From assembly GCA_013285705.1 (NCBI GenBank), contig JABDHA010000031.1, positions 61 to 44,114 of the forward strand: 44,054 nucleotides of DNA. The letters are read 5' to 3'. The stretch is from Acidobacteriota bacterium (GTDB taxonomy: Bacteria > Acidobacteriota > Terriglobia > Terriglobales > Acidobacteriaceae). Below are positions 28,005 to 36,642 of this stretch, piece after piece. Both the position numbers and the translations under genes were made by a program. Below the pieces are notes generated by a model. It saw nothing but the letters and a program-made list of their open reading frames with translations. It had not been told where the DNA came from and did no database searches. The stretch's first letter is position 1, and each line of letters begins with the position of its first letter.

Positions 28005-29108
28005 ATGCAAGAGATGACCAAACAAGCGCCGCGCTGGATTTCCGGCATCGAGCCGCCGGAAGAACTGCTGAAGGCTACGGGCACTCAAATCCTGGAGATT
28101 GAGTGTCGCGAGCAGCCTGCACGCCTTCGCGATCTGATCAAAACGTATAGCAGCGATCCCGCCATCCGAGCAGAATTGAAGAAGTTTCGCGATCTTGCAA
28201 TGAAGAACGGGCCGCTTCTCTTCATCGGTATGGGTGCTTCGTTCTGCTCTTCCATCAGCGGATCTGTTTTGCTGCAGACGCATGGAAGGCTCGCTTTTTC
28301 AGTGGACGCGGGCGAGTGGCTGCACTATGCATCATCCATATGGAATGAGGCGGCTCTCTCCGTACTGCTCACCACCTCCGGCGAAAGCGCCGAGCTGGTG
28401 GAGCTTTTCAAGCGCGGTGGAGACAAGCCGCTGGGGCTGATCTGCAACAACCCGGCCAGCACCTGCTGGAAATTGGCGGAGAATAAGCTCCCGATCCTGG
28501 CGGGTCCGGAGTATGGCAATGCAACCAAAACTTATACGAACGCGACCGCGGCTTCCATCATCCTGGCCTATGAAATTCTCGGCCATTCATGGGAAAAAGA
28601 GGCCGAGTCCGTAGCAGGGATATTTGCCGCCAACCTTGATCCTGTCTTTGCGATCCGTGGTGAACTTGAAAAGTTCTGCCGGGGTGCCGCGAACACCGAA
28701 ATTATCGGCCGAGGCGCAGCCTATGGCGGTGCCATTATGAGCGCTCTCTGCATCCGCGAGATGAGCGGGCATCGCGCCGCTCCGCATACGGGAGCTGGCT
28801 TTAAGCACGGGCCCAACCTCGATGTGGACGTGTCGCATGTAGCGATCATCTTCGCCTTGGGGCGGGTCGCAGAGCTCGGCGTCAAGCTCGCGCAGGAGTG
28901 CAATCGGCGAGGCGGTAAAGTCGTGCTCGTATCCAATGAAGACCACAATGCCACGGACTTGTTATTCCCCGTGAGAATCGATGCCGTCCCCGAACCGTGG
29001 GAGGGAATTACCTCGCTTCTGGTGCCGCAGGCGCTTACTCTTGCCATGGTGGAGAGGACGGGATGCCGACTTCCGCCGCGTTTTCAGTATGGAGTGATGG
29101 AGCAGTAG
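28005..29108 (+). CDS. SIS-domain sugar isomerase/deaminase (GlmS-isomerase/NagB-II-like)
   Basis: A 367-residue protein with two SIS (sugar isomerase) domains, as in the isomerase half of GlmS and in the NagB-II/AgaS deaminases. PLLFIGMGASFCSSISGSVLL, VLLTTSGESAELVELFK (Ser-rich phosphosugar loop) and TKTYTNATAASIIL belong to the first domain. AYGGAIMSALCIREMSGHRAAPHTGAGFKHGPN, resembling GlmS [20 protein letters not shown], and the end belong to the second. The glutaminase half of GlmS is missing. Conversion of an aminosugar phosphate or ketosugar phosphate is inferred. TAGGA seven bases before the ATG; first gene of the operon with the MFS porter and ROK kinase. Confidence 0.85.
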   Translation: MQEMTKQAPRWISGIEPPEELLKATGTQILEIECREQPARLRDLIKTYSSDPAIRAELKKFRDLAMKNGPLLFIGMGASFCSSISGSVLLQTHGRLAFSVDAGEWLHYASSIWNEAALSVLLTTSGESAELVELFKRGGDKPLGLICNNPASTCWKLAENKLPILAGPEYGNATKTYTNATAASIILAYEILGHSWEKEAESVAGIFAANLDPVFAIRGELEKFCRGAANTEIIGRGAAYGGAIMSALCIREMSGHRAAPHTGAGFKHGPNLDVDVSHVAIIFALGRVAELGVKLAQECNRRGGKVVLVSNEDHNATDLLFPVRIDAVPEPWEGITSLLVPQALTLAMVERTGCRLPPRFQYGVMEQ

Positions 29109-29139
29109 CGTTCTATCTTTGCTCATCTGAGAGGAAATT

Positions 29140-30516
29140 TTGCCCGATTCCATAGTCGCTCCACCCATACAAGTGAACCGCGGTTTTATCTGGCGCGTCT
29201 CTTTCATTGCCGGGCTGGGAGGCATTCTCTATGGCTATGACATGGGGATTATCGCCGCCGCACTAATCTTCGTGCGCGATTCCTTCCATCTCTCGACGCA
29301 AATGCAGGAGATGGTAGTAAGCATTGTGCTGGTTGGCGCCATGCTGGGCGCGATCGTTGGAGGAAGCGTCGCGGACCGCATCGGCAGGCGCGCCACGCTC
29401 CTCTGGGGCGGAGCCATCTTCATTCTCGGTTCCATTCTTGCGCCGCTATCGCCCAATGTAGATACTCTGATCGTGGCGCGAGCGCTGCTGGGACTCGCAA
29501 TCGGCTTTACCTCAGTGACTGCGCCCGTCTATGTCTCGGAACTGTCTCCTCCGCAATCGCGCGGAAGGCTTATCAGCCTGTATCAATTCGCGCTCACAGT
29601 CGGTATTGCCTTGGCAGACCTGGTAGGCTACTGGCTTGCCGGAGGGCAATCCTGGCGGCTGATGTTCGGCATCGGCGCTGTGCCCGCAGCGCTCTTTCTT
29701 CTTCTGGTTCTTACCCTTCCTGAGAGTCCGCGCTGGCTCTTTGCACAAAACCGGTTGGCTGAAGCACAGACCGTGTTGCGGAGCTACACGGATGAATCCG
29801 GAACGAAGTTGCTGCTCGAAGATATCCACGCCGCGCTCCAGACAAATATGGACAGGCGCTGGAGCGCATTGTGGAGCCCTGCGGCACGCGGCGCACTTTT
29901 TATCGCCGTCGGATTCACGGTCCTGCAACAGGTAACCGGCATCAATACGATCATTTATTACGGGCCGCAGATCTTCGCTCTCGCTGGCATCACCTCGAAC
30001 AAAAATGCGATTCTCGCAACGCTCATTGTGGCCATCACAAACATGCTGGCCACGATCATCGCTTTAGTCCTCGTGGACCGTGTAGGACGCAAGCCGCTTC
30101 TCTACGCTGGAGTCGGTGGCATGACGGCTTCCCTCTTTCTGCTCGCATATGCCTTCCACAACCAGGCCGCCTTCGGCGCGTCGCTTGGAATGTTTGCGAC
30201 TGTTTGCCTTGTCTTCTACATCGCCTGCTTCGCATTCAGCATGGGACCCATTGCGTGGATTCTCGTCTCTGAGGTGTTTCCGCTGCAAATACGCGGACGA
30301 GGTGTTGCTGCGGCGACGATCGGCTCCGGCGCGTCAAATTTTCTTGTCTCGCTTACGTTCCTCTCTCTTATCAAAGCGGCAGGAAACGCACTCACCTTTT
30401 CTATCTACGGCATCTTCTGTATTCTTACGCTTCTCTTTGTGCGCTTCATCGTACCGGAGACGAAGGGGCGTGAGCTAGAAAGCATCAGCGCCAAACCCAG
30501 CGTGGTCGCGCGATGA
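29140..30516 (+). CDS. MFS sugar porter (sugar:H+ symporter type)
   Basis: A 458-residue, twelve-helix transporter of the Sugar Porter family. Signatures are GGILYGYDMGIIAAAL in helix 1, the loop motif VADRIGRRATLLWG, PVYVSELSPPQSRGRLIS (the PESPR-type PxYxxExxPxxxRG), LPESPRWL, LQQVTGINTIIYYGPQIF in helix 7, LVDRVGRKPLLYAG and the C-terminal VPETKGRELE. It should import a monosaccharide across the inner membrane. Translation starts at a TTG at 29140 with GAGGAAATT immediately upstream. Neighbours (isomerase, kinase, divergent ROK repressor) point to uptake and phosphorylation of one hexose or aminosugar. Confidence 0.94.
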   Translation: MPDSIVAPPIQVNRGFIWRVSFIAGLGGILYGYDMGIIAAALIFVRDSFHLSTQMQEMVVSIVLVGAMLGAIVGGSVADRIGRRATLLWGGAIFILGSILAPLSPNVDTLIVARALLGLAIGFTSVTAPVYVSELSPPQSRGRLISLYQFALTVGIALADLVGYWLAGGQSWRLMFGIGAVPAALFLLLVLTLPESPRWLFAQNRLAEAQTVLRSYTDESGTKLLLEDIHAALQTNMDRRWSALWSPAARGALFIAVGFTVLQQVTGINTIIYYGPQIFALAGITSNKNAILATLIVAITNMLATIIALVLVDRVGRKPLLYAGVGGMTASLFLLAYAFHNQAAFGASLGMFATVCLVFYIACFAFSMGPIAWILVSEVFPLQIRGRGVAAATIGSGASNFLVSLTFLSLIKAAGNALTFSIYGIFCILTLLFVRFIVPETKGRELESISAKPSVVAR

Positions 30517-30531
30517 AAAAGAACCCACTTC

Positions 30532-31626
30532 ATGCTTAATCATTCGCGCAAGACATTTTCAACAACAATGCAGCAACAACAAACAGGAAGCCCTGAAGCC
30601 ATGCAGCCAGATCGATCAGCAACCTCGCACGCCGGCTACGTCATCGGCGTCGATATCGGAGGAACAAATCTGCGACTGGCACTCGCGGATATGTCTGGCG
30701 CGATTTTAGACAGGTGGTCTTCCTCGATTGCAGGGATCCGCAGCGCAGACGCCGTGATTGACTTGATTCGCAACGGCACGGAACGCCTTCTGCAACAAAA
30801 CTTGGTACCGAGGAGCGCCTTGCAAGCCATAGGTGCGGGCGCGCCCGGTATTACGGACGTGGACAAAGGCGTCGTGATCGCAACCTCGTATCTCCTCGGC
30901 TGGCGCGATGTTCCGCTGCAAGATCTGCTGGAGGCTGCGTTCGATGTTCCAGCAGCCGTGGATAACGATGTGAATCTCGCAGCGCTTGGCGAGAGCTGGG
31001 CTGGAGCCGCAAAGGGAACACGCGATTTTGTTTTTCTCGCGATTGGGACCGGCATCGGCGCCGGTATCGTGCTGAACGGCCAGCTATTCCGCGGCATGGG
31101 ATGGGCTGCTGGCGAAATCGGCTATATGCTCGTACCTGGTGCGTCAGACGAGCCTGCGGAACGCGGCAAACCGGGAGCGCTTGAGAGCGTAATTGGTGGC
31201 GAAGGCATTAAGACACAGTGGCAGCATCTCTGGCGAAAAGAGAGCACTACGCTGCCCAGAGAACTGACCGCTACTGAAGTATTTGATGGAGCACTTGCCG
31301 GAGATGCTCTTGCGCAAACGCTTCTCCATCAGGCAGCGCGCATGCTGGCCGACGCGATCTACAACATGTCTCTCGTATTGAATTGCCCTCTTTTTGTGCT
31401 GGGCGGCGGCGTAGGCATGCATACAGCACTTGGCGATGCGACCCGGCATCACATGGAGCGGTGGAACCTGCGCGCGCAATTGCAGCTGACACGCAGTGTT
31501 CTCGGCCCGGACGCTCAATTGATGGGAGCCATTCGTTTGGCGCTCGACACGGCGACGTCCGCTCCCATTGTCACTGTCTCCTCACAACGGACAAAGAATC
31601 ATTCCGTTGACGGACAGCTGACCTAG
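30532..31626 (+). CDS. ROK-family sugar kinase (glucokinase/N-acetylhexosamine kinase-like)
   Basis: A 364-residue kinase. VIGVDIGGTNLRLALADMSG is the ATP phosphate-binding loop, VDNDVNLAALGESW contains the catalytic Asp of ROK kinases, and AIGTGIGAGIVLNG is the second glycine-rich loop. MGWAAGEIGYMLVPG carries the substrate-contacting Glu. The CxCGxxGCxE zinc motif is absent (DEPAERGKPGALESVIGG instead). The first ~35 residues are poorly conserved, so the start could be 30601 rather than 30532. As the third gene after SIS isomerase and MFS porter, it probably phosphorylates the imported sugar. A short AT-rich gap and a tRNA scar follow. Confidence 0.9.
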   Translation: MLNHSRKTFSTTMQQQQTGSPEAMQPDRSATSHAGYVIGVDIGGTNLRLALADMSGAILDRWSSSIAGIRSADAVIDLIRNGTERLLQQNLVPRSALQAIGAGAPGITDVDKGVVIATSYLLGWRDVPLQDLLEAAFDVPAAVDNDVNLAALGESWAGAAKGTRDFVFLAIGTGIGAGIVLNGQLFRGMGWAAGEIGYMLVPGASDEPAERGKPGALESVIGGEGIKTQWQHLWRKESTTLPRELTATEVFDGALAGDALAQTLLHQAARMLADAIYNMSLVLNCPLFVLGGGVGMHTALGDATRHHMERWNLRAQLQLTRSVLGPDAQLMGAIRLALDTATSAPIVTVSSQRTKNHSVDGQLT

Positions 31627-31669
31627 ATCTCTACTACATTTCAACATCAATCGTTGGATTAGAGGTGGA

Positions 31670-31693
31670 TGGCGGAGGGAGAGGGATTCGAAC
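31670..31693 (-). other. tRNA-Ser 3'-end remnant (attachment-site scar)
   Basis: On the minus strand the sequence reads GTTCGAATCCCTC followed by TCCCTCCGCCA: the T-loop, 3' acceptor strand and CCA end of a serine-type tRNA. The 5' half of the T arm and everything before it do not match a tRNA, so only the end is present. Such 3' fragments are typically left by integrases that insert at tRNA genes. At 31773-31789 GGGCACAAATTGGGCAC contains two GGGCAC half sites, a pattern often seen at integrase arms. Confidence 0.6.
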
Positions 31694-31840
31694 TTTCGGT
31701 TGCAATTGCCGGTCAGTAACTTACTGATTTTTCATTGTGCCAGATATGCGAAAAGTGGTGAAAATGCAGTGTGGGCACAAATTGGGCACAGCACGGCAAA
31801 CGCGGGCATGTTCACTATTAGTCCAGAACCCATCCGACCC

Positions 31841-31978
31841 TTATGAGCCTTTCTTCCTCGGTTTCTTCGCGCCCTCGGCATGCGTTTTAGCGTTTCCCGA
31901 GGCTTTTGGGTGAAAGAGATTCTCTACGGCCTGCTGGGCACTCATATTCTTGGCGATTTTGGGCTCTTTTTTGGACAT
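31841..31978 (-). CDS. small basic protein of 45 residues
   Basis: ATG at 31978 preceded by AGGAG at ideal spacing opens a 45-codon frame: MSKKEPKIAKNMSAQQAVEN, then a Lys-rich end with AKKPRKKGS. No domain recognised; the composition (11 Lys) suggests a nucleic-acid- or ribosome-associated small protein, but this is only inferred from charge. It sits alone in the gene-poor stretch 31627-32336 next to the tRNA scar. Confidence 0.6.
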   Translation of the reverse strand: MSKKEPKIAKNMSAQQAVENLFHPKASGNAKTHAEGAKKPRKKGS

Positions 31979-32046
31979 GCTTAACTCCTGTGTGTCGGAG
32001 CATAGACCGCCGTGCGTAGATTGAACAGCCTGGACTGGAAAAATAA

Positions 32047-32199
32047 ATGCCGCAAGTGATTTCGAGGTTCGTCCTTTCGATCACCATGCTCTCAACGCCC
32101 AGTTTGTATGCGGAAATCGAAATGGAAATACACCGGGTGGTGACTGAGAAATTCTCCTGGGAAGCCACTCGCGCTCGCGCTGCATTGCTGGGCGTCTAG
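32047..32199 (+). other. possible 50-codon ORF, unrecognised
   Basis: ATG 32047 to TAG 32197-32199 encodes a 50-residue peptide with SITMLSTPSLYAEIEMEIHR and EKFSWEATRARAALLGV. There is no clear ribosome-binding site. The FSWE-x-TRARAA end looks like the tail of a larger enzyme, so it may be a gene fragment left in the scar region. Nothing else is evident in 32200-32336. Confidence 0.25.
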
Positions 32200-32336
32200 C
32201 ACGATTTCGACGACTTCTCGCTCAAGGTATGGCGTACGCGGTACCCAGTGAGTGGTTTGGCGTTCTCATGGAAGGGCAATGCATCCGTTAATCATTTCTG
32301 GCCTGCTTGGAGCTATTGCTCACCTGTCGGCCTGGA

Positions 32337-33329
32337 TCACTTCGGGGAAGTGGAAGAAGATGTTGTGCCCATAAGCTTCTCGGTGGTGGCGAACTCAGTT
32401 TTCGCCTTCTCAAATTCTCCGCTCTTCTTGTAGACCTGACCGAGTTGGAAGTGCAGTGCTCCCCTTTGCGGCTCGATCGTGACAGCCTGCTCCAATACAT
32501 TGCGCGCCGCGCTGAGGTCGCCTTTTTCGGTGTAGAGTCTTCCGAACTGGGCCAGGATCTTCCAGTCGTGAGGGGCGATTTGTTGGGCTTGTTGCAGCAG
32601 CTGTTGACATTCATCGAGTTGGTTGCGATCAATGAGCACTCTCGCGAGATTCAGCAAAGGCTGTTCGCTGGGGTGATTTGACGCGGCCTGCATGGCCACT
32701 GCCTTACGGTATGCAGAGATAGCGTCATCCACGCGGTTAAGTCCCTCGAACGTGAGGCCCAGGTTGTTCTCTGCTTTTGCGGACGCCGGATCAAGCTGTA
32801 ACGCCCGCTGAAAGGCCTCGAGCGCAGGCTCGAAGTAGTTGAGGGTGTATTCGATCCTTCCCTCCTCATACCACGCGTCAGCATCGTTCGCGTCTATTGA
32901 CAATGAAGAATGAATCCAATGGTTGGCGTCCGCGTAGTCGTCGAGCAACACATAATCGAGCGCGACAGTTTTCAGATCTGCCGCATGCGGAGCGCGTTGC
33001 CGCGCAGCTTCCGTGTATTCCTTGAGGGAGTCGGCGGGTTTGTTCTCACGAAAAAGAACGAAGGCGAGAAGGTACTTCGCTTCTGCGTCTAAAGGATGAT
33101 CGCTGAGGTACTTGTGCAGTTGCTTTTCGGCGTTGGCATATTGACCTTGATCCAGACTCGCTTTGGCTTGTGCCAGGTTGTTCGCGGCAGCTACGTCAAA
33201 ACCAGTCCGGGCGGCGCAAATCGTTGTGCCTGCCTTGATCACCAGGATAAAGAACAAAGTGCAGACCATTACCGTCGATTGCGCAGAGCGCGAAGATCTC
33301 AAGTTGCTTTGCCTGGAAGCGTTATCCAC
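32337..33329 (-). CDS. exported TPR-repeat protein
   Basis: A 330-residue protein with a signal or anchor segment (VMVCTLFFILVIKAG, residues 20-34) and about seven tetratricopeptide repeats. Recognisable ones are AKASLDQGQYANAEKQLHKYLSDHP, AWYEEGRIEYTLNYFEPALEAFQRALQLDP, AENNLGLTFEGLNRVDDAISAYRKA and RLYTEKGDLSAARNVLEQAV. Such proteins form scaffolds in the periplasm; no catalytic function is expected. It is divergent from the GH51 gene, sharing the 33330-33504 region with its two GTTCA-N2-TGAA(C/T) sites, and may therefore be co-regulated. An internal ATG at 33269 is a possible alternative start. Confidence 0.85.
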   Translation of the reverse strand: MDNASRQSNLRSSRSAQSTVMVCTLFFILVIKAGTTICAARTGFDVAAANNLAQAKASLDQGQYANAEKQLHKYLSDHPLDAEAKYLLAFVLFRENKPADSLKEYTEAARQRAPHAADLKTVALDYVLLDDYADANHWIHSSLSIDANDADAWYEEGRIEYTLNYFEPALEAFQRALQLDPASAKAENNLGLTFEGLNRVDDAISAYRKAVAMQAASNHPSEQPLLNLARVLIDRNQLDECQQLLQQAQQIAPHDWKILAQFGRLYTEKGDLSAARNVLEQAVTIEPQRGALHFQLGQVYKKSGEFEKAKTEFATTEKLMGTTSSSTSPK

Positions 33330-33364
33330 TGCCTCTTCTTCCTCACATGAAACCCGCCTTGTCG

Positions 33365-33376
33365 GTTCAGGTGAAT
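33365..33376. promoter_or_regulatory. GTTCA-N2-TGAAT site 1
   Basis: GTTCAGGTGAAT in the divergent TPR/GH51 region; one mismatch from the perfect inverted repeat at 33414-33425. Confidence 0.5.
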
Positions 33377-33413
33377 GTCCCAGTTTATATAAGTGATTGG
33401 AAGGTCTGCCCTA

Positions 33414-33425
33414 GTTCAGGTGAAC
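33414..33425. promoter_or_regulatory. GTTCA-N2-TGAAC site 2
   Basis: GTTCAGGTGAAC, arms GTTCA/TGAAC, 49 bp after site 1 and about 80 bp before the GH51 ATG. The same arms occur before the TonB receptor gene at 39462-39473. Confidence 0.55.
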
Positions 33426-33504
33426 GGCTTTCTCTCTTTCTGCGCCACAACTATACTGCGGCTTCTGCGCAAAATATCCGTGTCTTCATCGAGGAACTAA
33501 TTGT

Positions 33505-35580
33505 ATGTTCATCACTACACTCAGAAAACATCTCAGTCCGGTAGTAGCGGCTGCATTGATCACGCTCAGTCCTGGCGTTTATGGCCAGATCCAGGATCAC
33601 ACAACGAATGTGGGAAAAACTTCTGAACTGCATATTGCGGTTCACGCAGATCGTCCGGCTGCTACGGAAATCCCAGCGACGATCTTCGGGAGCTTTCTCG
33701 AGCCGATTGGCCGTTCCACTTACGGAGGCCTTTGGGCGGAGTTAGTGGAGAACGGCAGTCTGGAGGACGGGCTATGGAGCGCCTCTGAGGTGACGAGGAT
33801 GGTGCGAGAGCAGCCCGAATTACTGAGAGGATCGCAACTTGGATTGCCTCTGCCGTGGGAGCCTCTGGTTTCAGGCCAAGGCAATCGATATGAGCCGCGC
33901 TGGGGTGACGCGGCCAATTCCAGCCGATCGCTGGAAATCATGGCTCTGCCTGCGGGCGAGACCGGAATTCGCCAGCGGATTTATTTGCCGATCCAGCGCA
34001 CGCTTGAGTATGACGGCAGCATTTGGGTGAAGCATCTCAGCGGACCTGAAGAGCTTTCGGTTTCGATCAGGCCCCACGACATCAGCACTCGAATCCTGAC
34101 TGAAGCGAAGCTGAATGCTGATGGTGGTGACTGGACGCGTTACACCTTTCATCTGACGCTCAAGCCCGGCGATGTTTACTGGCTGGAGCCGCTGTACTTC
34201 GTGATTTCGTTATCAAACGACGCGCGCGCGTTGGTAGACGAGATCTCGCTTATGCCGAGCGACAACATCGATGGCATGGATCCGGACGTGATCCAGATGG
34301 CGCGAGACTCAAAGCCTTCGGTTGTCCGCTTCGGAGGGAATTTCACCTCCGGATATCATTGGCGGGATGGCATTGGTCCGCGTGACAAACGTGTAGGCAG
34401 ACTGAATCTCGCCTGGGGAATTCCGGAGTACAACACCTTCGGTACGGACGAGTTCCTTCGCTTTTGCGAACTCGTGCACGCCGAACCGCAGATCGCGTTG
34501 AATCTCGGCACAGGTACGCCCGAAGAGGCAGCCGATTGGGTCAAGTATGTGGATGAACACTGGGGCAACAAGCATGGCGGGCTGCTCTGGGAGCTTGGGA
34601 ATGAGCTTTGGGGCAACTGGAACACTGGCTATCCGACGCGCGATCAGATTGGTGACCGCACCCGCGCCTTCAGCGAAGCGGTTCGCAAGGCTGATCCCAG
34701 CTCCTTGCTCATAGCCACCGGCGCCGACCCCGATAACTACCACGAGTGGAATGCTGTGCAACTCAGAAATCCGCCCGGTACGTTTAATTATCTTTCCACG
34801 CATTTTGTGGTGACGACCGACAGTGTCCAACTCAGCAATCCTTCGAACGAATTCATCGCGCAGGCGGCGTTTGCCATGCCTGTGGGCCTTGGAAAACGCC
34901 TCAAGGAGATGACTGAGCAAATTCAGCAGTCGGGCCATCACGATACGAAAATCGCCTTCACCGAATGGCTTTTTGTCGGCAACCGACAGTTTGGCAGCCG
35001 TGCTGCGCCTGACTTCAACAATATGGGAGGAGCGTTGATCGCTGGCGGATTCATGAACATGCTCCTGGATCACGCGGACATCGTTCCTATCTCCGACATG
35101 ACGGGCATTTTGGAGTTTGCCGGAATCTGGAAACGACGAGAGCAGGTCTACGCTACGCCGGCGTACTGGGTGTTGCGAACCTACGCGGAGGCCGCTCCGC
35201 AGCGACTTCTGGCAGTTGATAGCGACGCGCCGACTTATTCCGTAGAACATGGAGTATCGCGGGTCCCGGAGATTCAGGATGTTCCCTGGCTCGACGTGCG
35301 CGCAGCGCAGCTGGCGAATGGCGACATCGCGCTCTTCTGTGTCAATCGCAGCATGGAACGCGATTATCGAGCAGTTATTTCTATGCAGGGCTTTGAACCG
35401 GCGCGACAGGCAACGGCGAAGATCATATCCGCGCCGAGCATTTATAACCGAAACGACGAGGAAAATCCAAATACTGTGGGTGTGACCACCGATCACCCGT
35501 CAGCCGGCAAGTCAACGAGTTATACGTTTCCTCACTCCAGCGTAGTGGTTTTGCAATTCCATCGAAGCCTGGAGCATTAG
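33505..35580 (+). CDS. secreted GH51 alpha-L-arabinofuranosidase
   Basis: A 691-residue glycoside hydrolase family 51 enzyme that releases arabinofuranosyl residues from arabinan, arabinoxylan or arabinogalactan. A signal peptide (VVAAALITLSPGVYG) is followed by the family opening ATIFGSFLEPIGRSTYGGLWAELVENGSLE and a carbohydrate-binding-like insertion (about residues 110-250). The catalytic barrel then carries the acid/base Glu367 in LLWELGNELWGNW and the nucleophile Glu487 in IAFTEWLF. The C-terminal beta domain ends near HSSVVVLQF. GAGGA lies upstream of the ATG. It starts a plus-strand group with the binding protein, sensor kinase, regulator and TonB receptor. Confidence 0.93.
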   Translation: MFITTLRKHLSPVVAAALITLSPGVYGQIQDHTTNVGKTSELHIAVHADRPAATEIPATIFGSFLEPIGRSTYGGLWAELVENGSLEDGLWSASEVTRMVREQPELLRGSQLGLPLPWEPLVSGQGNRYEPRWGDAANSSRSLEIMALPAGETGIRQRIYLPIQRTLEYDGSIWVKHLSGPEELSVSIRPHDISTRILTEAKLNADGGDWTRYTFHLTLKPGDVYWLEPLYFVISLSNDARALVDEISLMPSDNIDGMDPDVIQMARDSKPSVVRFGGNFTSGYHWRDGIGPRDKRVGRLNLAWGIPEYNTFGTDEFLRFCELVHAEPQIALNLGTGTPEEAADWVKYVDEHWGNKHGGLLWELGNELWGNWNTGYPTRDQIGDRTRAFSEAVRKADPSSLLIATGADPDNYHEWNAVQLRNPPGTFNYLSTHFVVTTDSVQLSNPSNEFIAQAAFAMPVGLGKRLKEMTEQIQQSGHHDTKIAFTEWLFVGNRQFGSRAAPDFNNMGGALIAGGFMNMLLDHADIVPISDMTGILEFAGIWKRREQVYATPAYWVLRTYAEAAPQRLLAVDSDAPTYSVEHGVSRVPEIQDVPWLDVRAAQLANGDIALFCVNRSMERDYRAVISMQGFEPARQATAKIISAPSIYNRNDEENPNTVGVTTDHPSAGKSTSYTFPHSSVVVLQFHRSLEH

Positions 35581-35655
35581 TGCGCACGCCAGCAGCTCTT
35601 CCATTGTGTTGTCCTCTTGAGTTTTAATGCCAACGTACGGTGAGAAACGGGAATC

Positions 35656-36642
35656 ATGTGCTCACTTAGAAGTTGGAGTTTCGGGATTGCTCGTGTCTGT
35701 CTTATCGGGTTAATGCTTGCTATTGGATGTTGCCGGGACCACAAACCGATGGTCGCGGTAATTCCACGGACGACAGCGCTGATTCTTTGGGAGGCGGAGC
35801 ACGCCGGCGCTGAAACAGCAGCGCACCGCGAGGGGCTCACCGTCTACTGGAATGCCCCTACCCGTGAAGATGATGTAGAGCGGCAGATCAGTCTCATTCA
35901 GCGCGTTGTTGCCGCCGGTGCGCGCGGGTTGGTGCTTGCACCCGATCAGGCGCTCGCGCTCATGGTGCCGGTGCGCAACGTTGTTGCACGTGGCATCCCG
36001 ACTGTTGTAATTAGTTCTCCACTCCCGATTCCACCCGGGGGAAAGCTCACGTACATTTTGAATGACGAAGAGGCGACGGGACGCCTTGCCGCTGACCGGA
36101 TCGGACAGATCCTCTCCGGCAAGGGAACCGTGGCAGTACTAGGAGTGGACCCCGATGTCAGCGGTATTGTCGAGCGGACGCATGCTTTCGAGGCAAGCCT
36201 TGGTTCTCTCTATCCCGGCATACGTATTGTCGAAGAACGAGCTGCAGGTTTTAACATCGCCGAAGCGCAGGATATTGCCGAAGATGTCCTGGCGCGAAAT
36301 CCGCATCTGGATGTTTTTCTCGCATTAAACTCGGCTACAACGCGCGGCGCCTACCTGGCTTTGCAGCACCGTGGCCTCCTCAAGAAAGTCAAACTGGTGG
36401 CTTGTGAACAAGAACTGGTGCCTCCCCTGCTCACAGGGGAAATTGACTCCATCGTGGTCGAGAACACGTATGAAATGGGGAGATTGGCGGTTGAACGAGT
36501 GGCCATGCAAATGCGGGGGGAAAGCGGACCGCCACTGGTGAAGCTAAGCCCCACGCTGGTGACCCGCGAGAATCTTAATACCCCACAAGTAGCCAGAATG
36601 CTGAGCATGGATTGGCGTGGTGACGGCAGGAGCGGTCAGTGA
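35656..36642 (+). CDS. lipoprotein sugar-binding protein (Peripla_BP_4), sensor partner
   Basis: A 328-residue periplasmic-binding-protein-like lipoprotein. Lipobox LAIGC (Cys25) is followed by two lobes with AARGLVLAPDQALALMVPV, GIPTVVISSPLP, TYILNDEEATGRLAADRIG, GTVAVLGVDP and DVFLALNSATTRGAYLAL, all typical of ribose-type receptors. No ABC permease follows; instead the stop overlaps by 4 bp the start of a histidine kinase with a large extracytoplasmic part. The simplest reading is that the sugar-loaded protein signals to that kinase, as known for LuxP-LuxQ or ChvE-VirA. The ligand, perhaps arabinose or an arabino-oligosaccharide, is inferred from the neighbouring GH51. Confidence 0.9.
   Translation: MCSLRSWSFGIARVCLIGLMLAIGCCRDHKPMVAVIPRTTALILWEAEHAGAETAAHREGLTVYWNAPTREDDVERQISLIQRVVAAGARGLVLAPDQALALMVPVRNVVARGIPTVVISSPLPIPPGGKLTYILNDEEATGRLAADRIGQILSGKGTVAVLGVDPDVSGIVERTHAFEASLGSLYPGIRIVEERAAGFNIAEAQDIAEDVLARNPHLDVFLALNSATTRGAYLALQHRGLLKKVKLVACEQELVPPLLTGEIDSIVVENTYEMGRLAVERVAMQMRGESGPPLVKLSPTLVTRENLNTPQVARMLSMDWRGDGRSGQ

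Noticed and set aside
31670..31760. Complete tRNA-Ser gene
   Set aside because: Only the 3' end matches; the 5' half of the T arm, the anticodon and the D arm cannot be formed.
34309..35496. Long open frame opposite the GH51 gene (395 codons)
   Set aside because: Antisense shadow of a clearly conserved catalytic region; no recognisable protein.
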